Shown here piece by piece: positions 18,195 through 27,371 of a stretch of DNA of 64,000 nt. The translations under genes and the position numbers were made by a program. Source of the stretch: Microbacterium laevaniformans (lineage in GTDB: Bacteria > Actinomycetota > Actinomycetes > Actinomycetales > Microbacteriaceae); contig NZ_JAFBCE010000001.1 of NCBI RefSeq assembly GCF_016907555.1, positions 2,852,001-2,916,000 on the forward strand, given 5' to 3'. The stretch's first letter is position 1. The number at the start of each line of letters is the position of its first letter. The notes beneath the pieces are model-generated. The model was not told the origin of the DNA and ran no database searches. It was given only the letters and a program-made list of their open reading frames with translations.

Positions 18195-18510
18195 CCCTCA
18201 GATTCTCGCTTCCCCAGCATCGTGCTGGAATCAGCGTGTCCAAGATCAGGGGTCAAGCCCCGTCGGAGAATCCATGGATGCGGGCAACGAAGTCCATCGC
18301 TTCGCCTGCGTGAAGTAGTGACTCGAGTCTGGGTCTGAGAGCCGGGTCGATTGTGCGCGAGGCTTGATGAACCCGCGTCACAGCGCGCCCGAGTCGCCGG
18401 TCGGACTTGTTGACGTCCTCATCGGCAGCGGTGCTCTCCGCCATTCGATTCTCCTCACCCGATACCGAGAGCCTACTGACCGGGCGTGCGCTCCTCGCAG
18501 TGCGCTCGTC

Positions 18511-19614
18511 TCAATTGGTGGGGAGTCGCATTTCGAGCACCCGCTGCCATTTGACGACGTCCGCGGCGTCCTCGGGTCGAAGACTGCGCATGTGTGCCAG
18601 ACGATTCCGAATCGGCATGATCTGCGCGCTGAACTGTCGCCAGTGAGCGGCGCTCAGCCCCAAGTCGCCGATTTGGGAACGGTCCTTCAGTTGGAGCAAC
18701 TCCCCGAGTGAGAGCCATTCGAGAGGATCGCGCAATTGCTTGACCGACGTGGCGCCTAGGTATGCCGATTCGCTCGCTCGCTCGAGCACCTTGCCGGGAA
18801 GGTCGCCGTTCAGGCACTGCATGCGCCAGTTCTCCGCCCATGCGGCGATTGCTCGGCGACGCACTTCGCGTCGGATGATGCGCTCTATCTTCCAGAGTCC
18901 CGAACTCACCTCGGCGAGCTGCTGTTGAGGCTCGAGGGCATCCGCGAGGACCTCGTCGAGCGCCTTCTTGAGCGGCCCGAGATGCTTCGGAAAGTTCCAT
19001 GTCCGGGTCGCACCGTTGGGCGCTGTGAGGCTGGAACCATCCAGCGCCTCGAGCTCCCTCGCGTTGAGCAGGCCCAGCGCGCTCTGACCAACCAGCAGGT
19101 TCTCGTACACGACACGATCGAGAGACGCACACAGATTCGTACCGAGTTCTGTCAGCGTCCGGCACAGTACTTCGGCCGGGGAGGCGCCGTCTTCAACGCA
19201 CGTTGGCCACTCGTGAGCGCCTGTGCTCTTGACGACCGGAGCATGCGCCAGGCTGGCGTCGTCAAGGAGCGAACTCCCGACCACTGGAGGGAAAGCAATC
19301 CGAGGCGCCCGGGAGAGGAGGATGACCCTGCCGCCGGCCTCGACGTCGCTGAAGACGCGCTCGCGTAGCGCACCCATCTGAGTGGCCTCACTCTGCATCG
19401 TGAGCGACTCCATCTCGTCGATCACGACTGTTCCGGTGGTAGGTGGGCCGTCTTGCTGCAAGTAGTCCCGGACGCGCGTCACGTTCACCTGCGAAGCCGT
19501 CAGAGCACGGCGGGCTGGCTCGTTGCTCGAGCCCAGCTGCAGGAACACGACACGGAGTTGCTCCGCTTTTCGGTGAACGCCCAGAATCCAGTCGGAGTAG
19601 TCGGTCGCGCTCAT
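18511..19614 (-). CDS. Swt1/HEPN-like protein, second gene of four-gene cassette
   Basis: A 367-aa protein. The C-terminal 70 residues ([20 protein letters not shown], then [12 protein letters not shown]) resemble the Swt1-like HEPN domain, with the R-N-x-L-A-H motif that in HEPN RNases is catalytic. The N-terminal part contains a Walker-B-like strand ([11 protein letters not shown]) and an ARG-type strand ([16 protein letters not shown]) but no convincing Walker A, so it may be a degenerate or partner P-loop domain. Its ATG overlaps the stop of the STAND gene by 4 bp. The likely role is an RNA-cleaving or regulatory partner of the upstream ATPase; the HEPN call is by motif only. Confidence 0.7.
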   Translation of the reverse strand: MSATDYSDWILGVHRKAEQLRVVFLQLGSSNEPARRALTASQVNVTRVRDYLQQDGPPTTGTVVIDEMESLTMQSEATQMGALRERVFSDVEAGGRVILLSRAPRIAFPPVVGSSLLDDASLAHAPVVKSTGAHEWPTCVEDGASPAEVLCRTLTELGTNLCASLDRVVYENLLVGQSALGLLNARELEALDGSSLTAPNGATRTWNFPKHLGPLKKALDEVLADALEPQQQLAEVSSGLWKIERIIRREVRRRAIAAWAENWRMQCLNGDLPGKVLERASESAYLGATSVKQLRDPLEWLSLGELLQLKDRSQIGDLGLSAAHWRQFSAQIMPIRNRLAHMRSLRPEDAADVVKWQRVLEMRLPTN

Positions 19615-21422
19615 ACGAGCTCCAGGATCACGCTGACTTCGAACTCGCCATCCTGTTCGTGGATCAGGCCCAGGTCCTTCAGCCGACGAACTGCGACGTG
19701 CTCGCTGGATGCGAGTTCCTTGAAGTCGGCTGGACTGTCCATCAGCACGTCCAGCATGACGGCCTCGTTCGCGTAGTAGCGCTTGACGTGTTGGACCATC
19801 TCCTCAATGTTGCCTTGGACGCGACTCTTCCAATCATCAAGTTCTGTGAGCACGGAAGCGCGAGTCATCGTACGTTGGAAGACGTCGGTCGGAAGGTGCT
19901 GCACGACGGCTGAGCTCAGATTTCGATACAGATAGGCGTGACCACCGGACGCCTCGTGGAGTGCCTCGAGCGCACCGGGTTCGATCTGGATGCCCATCTT
20001 GCCGCCGACGGTGCTCGCGAGGTCGTCCGCCTCTTCTCGCTCGAGCGGCTTGACGTACACGGCCTTCGCCCAAGAGAAGAGGGGATTCGGTCGACCATAC
20101 AGTCGTCCACCTTCAATGATGGCGCTTGTAAGGCCGGACAGCACGAAGGTGAAGTTCTCAGACTCCTGCACGATGCTCCTGAGCGCCGATAGCAGCTGCG
20201 CAATGCGCGGCATGTCGCCTTCAGCGATATCGATGCGATCCGCTGGGGTCAAGTACTCGATCTCGTCCAGGAGGAGCAGGATCCTATGCCCGTCTTTGTG
20301 GAGGTGCTTGAGTATCGCCTGGAGAGCGTTCTTCAGGTCGAGGATGCTCGGGCGTTCCTGCAGCTGCGAAATCTCTTGGGTGCGCAGCTTGTGAGATTTG
20401 AGTTCAGCAATCAGTCGTCGACGCAGATCGCTGACGATGTCGTCGGTGGGGTCTTCCGGCGGAGACGGGAAGGCCTCCAGGTCCATGAGGACGGTCACCA
20501 CTTTGTCCTCTTGCAACTCCTCCTTCAGCTGCATGAGGATGCTCGTCTTGCCCGACTTCCGCAGTCCGAAGACGCCTGTGACTCGCTGGTTGAACACGTC
20601 GTCACGCATCGACTGCAGCAGTGTCCTGCGGCCGAAGAAGCTCGCGCCATACACGGGAGTCGTCATGTAGAAGAGGTCTCGGGCGTAGATGTAGTCGCGA
20701 AGAAGGGTAATTAGCGAGAGTTCGTCTTCGTCGTCAATCAAGAGCGGGATCGCTAGTTTCGCGGGTCGCGACCAGTCGTTCAGTTTGATCTGTAGACGCC
20801 GATCGGGCGACCACATGAAGAAGATGTCCGGAGTGATGGAGCGATCGGCGCCACCAAGCTCGCGGGCCGCAGCCTGGAAAGTCCGGCCCTGGAGATCCTC
20901 ATGCGGACTGTAGAAGATCATCACCTCGCGGGTAAACCCAAACCCGGCCTCGATCGCTCCACTGAATCGCACATGGACGATCGCGCAGTCCCTGAAGCCA
21001 TCCTGACGGCAGAACCCCGCGTAGACCACCTGGGAGCCGAGGCTTCGCAGAGCGTCGATGTGGTCACGCAGGACCGGGTACTTGTATCGAACGCGCTCGA
21101 CGTTTGCCAGCAGGTCTGGGTGCTGGGGCGGCGCCACTGCGCCCGATCGCCAGCCGAACTGTCGAGTGGATGGTGCGGTCGGATCGAATCCCGGCCGATC
21201 GACATGCGGGTCGACGTGCTCACGTCGCATCGGCGATGGCCGAGGCGAACCGGGTCGAGGGGGTCGGGCACCGAACGACGCCCTCACCTTGCGAGCAACT
21301 GGAGCTTCTATCGATGAAGACGGGCTCTTGACGAACTCACCAAGTTCTCGCAGACGGACCAGGACGGCCTTTGCGTCGACTCCCAGTTCGGCGGCGAGCT
21401 CGTGCACTCGCATCTTCGCCAT
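19611..21422 (-). CDS. STAND-type AAA ATPase with IF2-N-like N-terminal domain
   Basis: A 603-aa protein opening the four-gene cassette. Residues 1-50 ([30 protein letters not shown]) match the small IF2-N domain normally found at the front of bacterial initiation factor 2. A linker and an unrecognised middle domain lead to a STAND-like ATPase: Walker [12 protein letters not shown] (about residue 285), Walker [12 protein letters not shown] (about 381), VLSGLTSAI as sensor, and a C-terminal winged-helix region ([15 protein letters not shown]). The ATG at 21422 follows GGAGAACAG; an in-frame start 34 codons upstream is less likely. Probably a phage sensor that signals to the three downstream proteins, by analogy with other STAND defence ATPases. 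Confidence 0.8.
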   Translation of the reverse strand: MAKMRVHELAAELGVDAKAVLVRLRELGEFVKSPSSSIEAPVARKVRASFGARPPRPGSPRPSPMRREHVDPHVDRPGFDPTAPSTRQFGWRSGAVAPPQHPDLLANVERVRYKYPVLRDHIDALRSLGSQVVYAGFCRQDGFRDCAIVHVRFSGAIEAGFGFTREVMIFYSPHEDLQGRTFQAAARELGGADRSITPDIFFMWSPDRRLQIKLNDWSRPAKLAIPLLIDDEDELSLITLLRDYIYARDLFYMTTPVYGASFFGRRTLLQSMRDDVFNQRVTGVFGLRKSGKTSILMQLKEELQEDKVVTVLMDLEAFPSPPEDPTDDIVSDLRRRLIAELKSHKLRTQEISQLQERPSILDLKNALQAILKHLHKDGHRILLLLDEIEYLTPADRIDIAEGDMPRIAQLLSALRSIVQESENFTFVLSGLTSAIIEGGRLYGRPNPLFSWAKAVYVKPLEREEADDLASTVGGKMGIQIEPGALEALHEASGGHAYLYRNLSSAVVQHLPTDVFQRTMTRASVLTELDDWKSRVQGNIEEMVQHVKRYYANEAVMLDVLMDSPADFKELASSEHVAVRRLKDLGLIHEQDGEFEVSVILELV

Positions 21423-21679
21423 CTGTTCTCCGCTCGTGGTCACTTGGCCCGCTGTGTCTGCCACGGGCTGTGCATCACCGGCGAAGCCGGGTTGCCAGAT
21501 CAGTTTGTTGCATGCTGCAGACACCCGGCTGCGATGACACGGCGCGATCTATCGGTCGCCGTCCGCCATCCCACCGAGGCGACCGCGCCTTCAGCAGCAG
21601 GTTCAAGTGCCGCAGGTGGACTACCCAGCGAGATGCGATCGGTCCGGCGCGTCGAGTGAGATCGTCTTCCCACCGGCCG

Positions 21680-22681
21680 CTAGGTGTACTTCCCCGTGAC
21701 GTTGTGAACGCGGGCTGAGGGGGTCTGGCCGCCGATCCCGGTGTGGGGTCTGTGGTGATTGTAGTGATGCAGCCAGGTCTCGTAGGCCGCGGCTCGCTCT
21801 GCTTCGCTGGCGTAGGGCTTGGCGTAGGCCCATTCGGCGGCGAGGGTGCGGTTGAAGCGTTCGACCTTCCCGTTGGTCTGCGGCCGATACGGCTTTGTCC
21901 ACTTGTGCTTCACACCGTCGCCGAGCGCGTCCGCGAACGCGTGTGACCGGTAGCACGCGCCGTTGTCTGTCATCACGGCGGTGACCGTGACTCCGAGGCT
22001 CGCGAAGAACGCGTTCGCGCGGGTCCAGAACCCTGCCGCGGTCTCCTTGCGTTCGTCGTCGAGGATCTCCGAGTACGCGACTCTCGAGTTGTCGTCGACG
22101 GCGTGGTGCAGATACCGGTAGCCGCGGGAGCCGGCCGCTCCTGACCGTGCGGCCTTGTCACGGACGGATCCCGCGGCACGGTCCTGCGCTGATCCGCGGC
22201 CGAAGGCGCGCCAGCCGCCGCCGTCAGGGATCCGGCCCTGCTTCTTGATGTCGACGTGGATCAGCTGGCCCGGTCTTGCGACCTCGTACCGCTTCGGCGT
22301 CGGCTTGCGGACTGGCAGCCCGGTGGCCTGATCGATGTTCACGAGCTTCGGCATCCCATACCTGGCCAGCACCCGGCCGACCGTCGAGCGGGCAAGGCCC
22401 AGGTGATACGCGATCCGGTGCGGACCCCACCGGCGGGTGAACCGCAACGACACGATCCTCCGCTCCGTCTTCCGCGGGAGCCGGTTCGGCGAGGTCTGCG
22501 GCCTGAAGCTGCGGTCCGTCAACGGCAGCCCGGCCCGATACCGGTCGACCCACCGTTTCGCCGTCGCGGGCGAGCACTGGAACCGTTCCGCTGCCCGCCG
22601 CAACGACCAGCCCCGATCCACGACGAGGACAGCAAGACGACGACGCCCTTCCGGCGTCAAAGGCGCGTTAGCGTGAGACAC
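21680..22681 (-). CDS. IS481-family transposase
   Basis: A 333-aa DDE transposase. It has an N-terminal HTH pair (GRRRLAVLVVDRGWSLRRAA, VGRVLARYGMPKL) and an integrase core with Asp in LIHVDIKKQGRI, Asp in VMTDNGACY and Glu in NGKVERFNRTL. The GTG start at 22681 is preceded by GGAGG at the right spacing, so the longer ATG start at 22720 is not used. The last codons and the stop lie in and just past the IS end, a common arrangement for this family. Confidence 0.9.
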   Translation of the reverse strand: MSHANAPLTPEGRRRLAVLVVDRGWSLRRAAERFQCSPATAKRWVDRYRAGLPLTDRSFRPQTSPNRLPRKTERRIVSLRFTRRWGPHRIAYHLGLARSTVGRVLARYGMPKLVNIDQATGLPVRKPTPKRYEVARPGQLIHVDIKKQGRIPDGGGWRAFGRGSAQDRAAGSVRDKAARSGAAGSRGYRYLHHAVDDNSRVAYSEILDDERKETAAGFWTRANAFFASLGVTVTAVMTDNGACYRSHAFADALGDGVKHKWTKPYRPQTNGKVERFNRTLAAEWAYAKPYASEAERAAAYETWLHHYNHHRPHTGIGGQTPSARVHNVTGKYT

Positions 22682-22777
22682 GAAGACCTCCGTGGTCAGG
22701 ATGCGAGTGTGGTAACCCACATCCTGCCCGGAGGTCTTCGCCTACCTCACCCGTTCACAACCTCCCGAGGAAGTACA
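21685..22777 (-). mobile_element. IS481-family insertion sequence (1,093 bp)
   Basis: Ends TGTACTTCCCCGTGACGTTG and TGTACTTCCTCGGGAGGTTG form an imperfect terminal inverted repeat of about 28 bp. A 6-bp target duplication GCTAGG lies at 21679-21684 and 22778-22783. It holds one transposase gene whose stop codon is supplied by flanking sequence. Confidence 0.9.
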
Positions 22778-23041
22778 GCTAGGCCTTGCTGGGTCTCGGG
22801 CCAGAGGGCGTCCAGGCCCATGCCCGCAACTAACGCCACGCATCGCTGGATGTCGATCAGGTCTTCTGGGGCCGCTTTCAGCCGCTCGAGGCGTGCGATG
22901 TCGCGAGGCGCGCAGCTCACGACGGGCGAGACTTCCTCAGCGAGAGCAACCACTCGACTCGAGCAGGCTCGGACCCAATCGGTAGACACAACTTCACCGG
23001 CATGAAAGACTGATTAGTTAGCCACACGGAGGGTCTGGTCG

Positions 23042-23503
23042 ATGTCACACGCCGACGGCAACACGGACTGGGGGCGGATCATCAGCGACATGATCGCGCG
23101 CAACACCGCGTCCGCACCCACCCATCCCGGCGTCTATCGGATGCCGTGCGGGAACTGCTACGTGGACTTCTTCGTCGCCTCGGACGGCACCGAACGGTGG
23201 CTTGTCCCCGGTGATGAGCGCAGCTACACCCGCGACACCGTAGCCATCGCTCGCCACGGCGAGCACCCATGGGAGCGGATGTACACCCTCGGCCATGCCG
23301 CCGCCGAGATTCGCCGCCGCGCGACCGCCAACGACGCACAGGTTCATGTCCTGATCGATGAGCTGGCAGCGGTCGCGGCCGCGGAGGATGCGGCGGAGGA
23401 CGAGGAAATCGCCCGCATCGTCCGGGAGCGTCCCGCAGACAGCGCGGAGGTCCCGCTCTCCGACCTTGCCCGGAAATTCGGGATCGATCTCAACGAACTC
23501 TAG
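23042..23503 (+). CDS. 153-aa hypothetical protein
   Basis: A small acidic soluble protein without a recognised domain. GVYRMPCGNCYVDFFVASDG carries a Cys pair, and the C-terminal half is a Glu/Ala-rich helix (VAAAEDAAEDEEIARIVRER). A GGAGG lies about ten bases upstream of the ATG. It is followed by a strong inverted repeat and then a metallophosphoesterase on the same strand. It may be cargo of the neighbouring transposon. Confidence 0.6.
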   Translation: MSHADGNTDWGRIISDMIARNTASAPTHPGVYRMPCGNCYVDFFVASDGTERWLVPGDERSYTRDTVAIARHGEHPWERMYTLGHAAAEIRRRATANDAQVHVLIDELAAVAAAEDAAEDEEIARIVRERPADSAEVPLSDLARKFGIDLNEL

Positions 23504-23507
23504 GAAC

Positions 23508-23546
23508 ATCTAGCGGTGTCTACCGAAACGCTAGACACCGCCAGAT
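23508..23546. terminator. strong inverted repeat between two genes
   Basis: Arms ATCTAGCGGTGTCTA and TAGACACCGCCAGAT pair over 15 bases with one mismatch and a 9-base loop. There is no T-tract, so it may be a factor-dependent terminator for the gene at 23042, or an operator for the next gene. Confidence 0.5.
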
Positions 23547-23583
23547 TCTGCAAGACATCGGTCATATGCGAGGAGCGCCAGCC

Positions 23584-24369
23584 GTGAGTGAGTATCCGTG
23601 GTTCGACTTCGACCGAGTTGACTACGTCACCGCGGACACGCATTTCAGCCACGCTCGGATCAGCGAACTCGCGGAACGTCCATTCACCACCGTTGACGAG
23701 ATGAACACCGCGCTCATCCGCCGCTGGAACGAGACGGTCGGCCCGACAGATGTGGTGCTGCATCTCGGCGATGTCGCGCTCGGGCCGATCGAGGAATCGA
23801 TCGCTCTCACCGCGCAACTGAACGGTCGCCGGTACCTCGTCCCCGGCAATCATGACCGGGTGTCGCCGGCGACGCAGTCGAAGAAAGCGATCGAACGGTT
23901 CGCGCCCCTCTATGAAGCAGCCGGGTGGACGATCCTGTCAGAGGTCATCGAAGGCACCCGGCGCGGGTACCGGATTCTGGCATCCCACTACCCATACAGC
24001 GGCGACTCGCACGGCACCGACCGGCTTACGACGCACCGGCCGCGCGGGGACGATGGTGTTCCGCTGCTGCACGGTCACACGCATGCCCGCGATCACGGCC
24101 CGCACGGGCACGAGTTCCACGTCGGCATCGACGCACACGACTTCACGCCCATCCGCTTCACCGTCATCGACGAGTGGATCCGCAGCCTCCCGGGCATCGA
24201 GACGCGCCTGCAGTCCGCGACCCGGGAAGCGCGCACGGTGCTCGCCGATCTCTTCGGCGCCGAAACACCGGGGTCAGACGCGCTGTTCTACATGCAGGGA
24301 TACAACGAGCTGGTCATCGTTCTCGAGGAGCTTCTCGACGCGCTCCCTCACGACGAACAGCACGGGTAG
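23584..24369 (+). CDS. calcineurin-like metallophosphoesterase
   Basis: A 261-aa phosphoesterase with all metal-binding blocks in order: TADTHFSHAR, LHLGDVALG, VPGNHDR, ASHYPYSG and LLHGHTHAR. This arrangement resembles the small phosphoesterases often found in phages and mobile elements. The GTG start at 23584 follows GAGGAG by eight bases; an upstream in-frame ATG at 23566 lacks this site. The 3' end overlaps the last 56 bp of the convergent transposon gene at 24314. Substrate unknown (phosphodiester or nucleotide). Confidence 0.85.
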   Translation: MSEYPWFDFDRVDYVTADTHFSHARISELAERPFTTVDEMNTALIRRWNETVGPTDVVLHLGDVALGPIEESIALTAQLNGRRYLVPGNHDRVSPATQSKKAIERFAPLYEAAGWTILSEVIEGTRRGYRILASHYPYSGDSHGTDRLTTHRPRGDDGVPLLHGHTHARDHGPHGHEFHVGIDAHDFTPIRFTVIDEWIRSLPGIETRLQSATREARTVLADLFGAETPGSDALFYMQGYNELVIVLEELLDALPHDEQHG

Positions 24370-24766
24370 CCGGAAACAGATCGTTCGCGGTCGGGCCAGA
24401 TCGGAGAGTGCGGGTCTCGGTCCGATAGCGCACCCATCCCTGCCTGCACCAATGCACCATCACAAGACTCCGGACCGCCCGCGACGACCACGCCTCCTCA
24501 TGCGCCGCGTAGTCGGGGTCCTGGGTGGCGAGTTCGGTGAACAGCTCGCGGAACGTCGGCGGTTCACCGTGCTCACGGGTGTATCGATGGATGATCTTCA
24601 CTGCACGGCGCGCCCACCTCGGCGAGGTCTCGGCTGACGTGAGCTCGGTGAACAGCGGGGCCAGGTGAGGTGCCGACCACGGCTTGTCGGTCCACCCGGA
24701 GTTGTTCCACTGCATCGTGTCGGGCTGGAGGACCGGCTCGCCATCCTCGGTAGAGCCGGGGCTCAC
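24314..24766 (-). CDS. 150-aa hypothetical protein of the Tn7-like operon
   Basis: The last gene of the transposition operon. The GTG start at 24766 overlaps the preceding small gene by 4 bp (GTGA). The protein is soluble, with TPRWARRAVKIIHRY-like helical stretches (in fact SPRWARRAVKIIHRYTREHG) and a C-terminal basic tail (VRREGARREAPRER). No family is recognised. Its conserved coupling suggests a role in the element. Its 3' end runs 56 bp into the convergent metallophosphoesterase gene. Confidence 0.55.
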   Translation of the reverse strand: MSPGSTEDGEPVLQPDTMQWNNSGWTDKPWSAPHLAPLFTELTSAETSPRWARRAVKIIHRYTREHGEPPTFRELFTELATQDPDYAAHEEAWSSRAVRSLVMVHWCRQGWVRYRTETRTLRSGPTANDLFPATRAVRREGARREAPRER

Positions 24767-24957
24767 CGCCGCGCCTCGGGGTCGACGGACGCGCGCAGTG
24801 AACCAGCGGGTGTGGTCGGCGGGGAGCTGAGCTCAGTCTGTGACCCGGCGTCCTCCGTCACGGCCATCAGCGCCGCGGTGTACTTCTCCCCTGTCACCTT
24901 CATGCGCTCCCGTGCTGCCCGTTGCAGACGACTGGAGGTCCGCTTCTTCTCGGTCAT
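24763..24957 (-). CDS. 64-aa basic small protein of the Tn7-like operon
   Basis: ATG at 24957 overlaps the tniQ stop (ATGA). The N-terminal half is highly basic (KKRTSSRLQRAARERMKVTG) and the following EKYTAALMAVTED looks like a short amphipathic helix. This resembles the small RxxAR..TGxxYxxA proteins that accompany mobile elements in actinobacteria. It could bind DNA or assist TniQ; nothing catalytic is seen. Confidence 0.6.
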   Translation of the reverse strand: MTEKKRTSSRLQRAARERMKVTGEKYTAALMAVTEDAGSQTELSSPPTTPAGSLRASVDPEARR

Positions 24958-27371
24958 GATGCCTTCTTCTCTTCGGTAGGTGATGTGGTCTGGGTATGGG
25001 GGTCGGCGGCGAGGGCGCGATGGAGCTCGCGAGCGAGCCGTTCGCCGAGTGGGGTGAGGCGCATCGGCCTGTTGCGTGCCGCGGCAACGAACAGGCCCCC
25101 GCCGACGTCGGCGCCGAGGCTTGCGAGCTGGGCGCTCAGTGAGCTTTGGGTCGTGCGGATGGTCGCCGCGGCGGCGCGCACGTTGTCGTGCTGTGTGGCG
25201 ATGAGGAATCGGCGCGCGCGTTCGATGGGGTGGCGGCCGACGAGGGCGCGCTGGAGGAGCCGTGACCGGCCGGCCAGTGGGTGAGGGGTGCGGTCGTGTG
25301 GGCCGGGTCGCATCGTGATGCCTGCCGCTTGGATGCGGTGCGCGATCGTGGGAGCGCTGCAGCCGACGAGCGCCGCGATCTGTCGCAGCGTCATCCCTTC
25401 CTTCTCGTACCGCTCGCGCAGCCAAGCCTCGTCGATGACGAACGTGGTGGGCCGTCCGCGGCGGAGGGTGCTGTTGCCGTCGGCGAGCACACGCGACACC
25501 GTCTGCCGCGATACTCCCGTCCGCCGTGCGAGCTCATAGGTGGTCGCGCCCTCACCGTATTGGGCGATGAGTTCGCGGCTGCGAGATGGTGTGTCGAGGG
25601 CGCCACGGACGGGTCTGGCCGTCGCCCACTCACCGACGGGGTCGCTGCGGACGGCGGGTTCGATGTGCGTCGACAGCGGGGGCGCCCAGCTGAGTGGCTC
25701 GTCGATCCCTCGGCTGAGCAGGAAGGCGCGGCCGATATCGTTCAGCTCGCGGCGCACGGTGTCCGGCAGCGTCTTCGTGAACGTCGTGACCGTCCGCGGA
25801 GATATCCCGGCCGCGTCCCATGCTTCCGGTGCGCGTCGCATCGAGTTGCCTGTGATGGCCCGGTAGAGGTGGGCGCGCGCATGGCGGTGTCGGGCGCCGG
25901 AGCCGGGTTGGACATTCAGTCGGGCGCAGAGCTGTTGCCATTCCTCTTCGGGAAGGAGTTCAGTGCAGTCGAGTCTGCGGCGGCGTGCGTAGTCGATCGG
26001 TGTCTCGTGGCTGTCGAGGTAGGCGGCGAGGTTGAGGATCGCCGCGAGGGCGGGCGTCTCCGCGCCCGGCCTCCCGAACTCGCGCATCACATGAGTGACC
26101 TGACGAATGGGCGCCGTCGAGTCCAGGAGGGCGAGGGCCGCGGAGTGGGTCAGACGGGTGCCGGTGAACACGACGGCCGCGGCCAGCGCGGAGGCGGCGA
26201 CGTCGCTGTTGATGCGGCGTGGGGTGAGCGCGTTCGTCCATTCATCCCAGAGTTGTGCGGGCACCTTCCGTGCCCGCTCTTCCGGGTTTACGTCCGAGGC
26301 TGGCGCAGCTTGTAGGAACAGCGTCGGTCGTCGGGTGCGGCCGAGGGACGCGGCGATCAGTCTCTGCAGCTGCGGCGTCTGACCGGTGTACGACGTGCTC
26401 ACCGCGAGGCGCCCAGCCAAGAGCCGAACGGCACGGTCGGCGTCCTCGAGGGCGGCGATCGCGACCGTCGTCCCGACCGCACCGCCGGCCGCGGTCGGAG
26501 GTCCGGCCCACGTCCACGCATGCTTATCCCGGGGCACCACTTCGAGGAGCCCCGTTCCCAGCTCCGGCATGTCTAGGTCGCCGCCATCGCAGAGCGTAAC
26601 TCCTGCGGCGCGGGTGAGGAGGCGGATGTCTTCGAGGACGGTGATCGCGGGTTGCGGGGCGTCCGCGTAGATCCCGAACCGGCCCTCGCCGGTGGAGAGG
26701 ATCTGCATCATTCGGCGTTGCGCGTGGAGCGCCGCGTCGGGCGCGGCGATTCGTTCGGGATGCGCGGTGAGGTCGCCGCGGCAGCGGCTCGCGATCGGCC
26801 CTGTCCCGGCACCGGCGACGGGATTGTGGCAGTGCCCGGGATGTGGGATCCCGGCGAGCGGGTGACCGGTGTGGCGCGGTGGCTTGTGGCACACCGGGCA
26901 TGTGTCGGCGAGGATGCGGCGGTGCCTCACGCACGCGAAGGTGAACGGGAACTGCCACGACATCCGCCACCTCCCGCCGGAGTCCGCGAGGCACTCGGGG
27001 CAGTACCGTCCCGCCATCCCGCCGACGGGGCAGCGGAAGCTGATCCTCCCCTGGCGGGTGTAGCGGATCGCGTGCCGCGCGAACCGCATCCGCGTCATCT
27101 CCTGGAACTGCGCCGCCGGGATCCCCGTCGACCGCTCCAGCCGTGACGTCTGCTCATCGGTGAGCTCGGTCGCCCACTGCGCGGCCATCCACGACGTCGC
27201 CGACACCGCCCGGCCGCCCTCCTGCTCCACCAGGCCGAGCGCGCACGCCATCTCCGCGACAGTCGCGCGGTTCGCGGCCGCGGAGGCCTCCAGCCAGGAG
27301 TCGAACGGCTCATCCGGCAAGGGGCGGACCCGGAACGGGAGGACACGCACGGTACCGGACGTCTCGCTCAT
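24954..27371 (-). CDS. tniQ: TniQ/TnsD-like target-selection protein with C-terminal HTH domains
   Basis: An 805-aa protein. Residues about 10-170 are a TniQ domain: RVRPLPDEPFDSWLEASAAA, then two zinc knuckles with C124-C127 (YCPECL), C147/H150 and C158-C161 (TCPVCHK). A long helical middle follows. The C-terminal 200 residues hold three HTH units: TYELARRTGVSRQTVSRVL (about 604-625), LRQIAALVGCSAPTIAHRI (about 657-676) and a LysR-like one, AAAATIRTTQSSLSAQLASL (about 730-750). These would bind the attachment site and recruit TnsC. The ATG overlaps the tnsC stop. It is much longer than the roughly 400-aa minimal TniQ and comparable to TnsD. The frame is intact. Confidence 0.85.
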   Translation of the reverse strand: MSETSGTVRVLPFRVRPLPDEPFDSWLEASAAANRATVAEMACALGLVEQEGGRAVSATSWMAAQWATELTDEQTSRLERSTGIPAAQFQEMTRMRFARHAIRYTRQGRISFRCPVGGMAGRYCPECLADSGGRWRMSWQFPFTFACVRHRRILADTCPVCHKPPRHTGHPLAGIPHPGHCHNPVAGAGTGPIASRCRGDLTAHPERIAAPDAALHAQRRMMQILSTGEGRFGIYADAPQPAITVLEDIRLLTRAAGVTLCDGGDLDMPELGTGLLEVVPRDKHAWTWAGPPTAAGGAVGTTVAIAALEDADRAVRLLAGRLAVSTSYTGQTPQLQRLIAASLGRTRRPTLFLQAAPASDVNPEERARKVPAQLWDEWTNALTPRRINSDVAASALAAAVVFTGTRLTHSAALALLDSTAPIRQVTHVMREFGRPGAETPALAAILNLAAYLDSHETPIDYARRRRLDCTELLPEEEWQQLCARLNVQPGSGARHRHARAHLYRAITGNSMRRAPEAWDAAGISPRTVTTFTKTLPDTVRRELNDIGRAFLLSRGIDEPLSWAPPLSTHIEPAVRSDPVGEWATARPVRGALDTPSRSRELIAQYGEGATTYELARRTGVSRQTVSRVLADGNSTLRRGRPTTFVIDEAWLRERYEKEGMTLRQIAALVGCSAPTIAHRIQAAGITMRPGPHDRTPHPLAGRSRLLQRALVGRHPIERARRFLIATQHDNVRAAAATIRTTQSSLSAQLASLGADVGGGLFVAAARNRPMRLTPLGERLARELHRALAADPHTQTTSPTEEKKAS

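Larger units (their letters stand above)
16909..18261 (-). mobile_element. IS3-family insertion sequence, copy B
   Basis: Same 1,353-bp element as copy A in reverse orientation, flanked by GTC at 16906-16908 and 18262-18264. Confidence 0.95.
15745..18444 (-). pseudogene. 447-aa protein of unknown function, split by IS copy B
   Basis: The 5' part is 18444-18262 and the 3' part 16905-15745. Deleting the IS and one GTC duplication gives exactly 448 codons in frame. The ATG at 18444 has AGGAGA upstream. The protein is soluble; its middle (VLDTQGVVIEVQEFLGVTGN, LHRRGFNDQVTETGLNLALA) is unrecognised. A C-terminal segment (NISTDYHLLEAHGIVRVRET) looks like a winged helix. In the operon it lies between the Swt1-like gene and the PD-(D/E)xK gene. 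The 3' part still has an ORF from 16902 whose start codon is native sequence, so a shortened protein could in principle be made. Confidence 0.75.
21621..22989 (-). pseudogene. 89-aa hypothetical protein, split by IS481 element
   Basis: The 5' part is 22989-22778 and the 3' part 21678-21621. Removal of the IS481 element and one GCTAGG duplication restores 90 codons. The small protein (APRDIARLERLKAAPEDLID, VALVAGMGLDALWP) has no recognised domain. It lay 198 bp upstream of the STAND gene on the same strand and might have been a small regulator or first gene of that operon. Confidence 0.5.

Noticed and set aside
23566..23583. ATG at 23566 as the start of the metallophosphoesterase
   Set aside because: The GAGGAG site lies after this ATG and is correctly spaced for the GTG at 23584.
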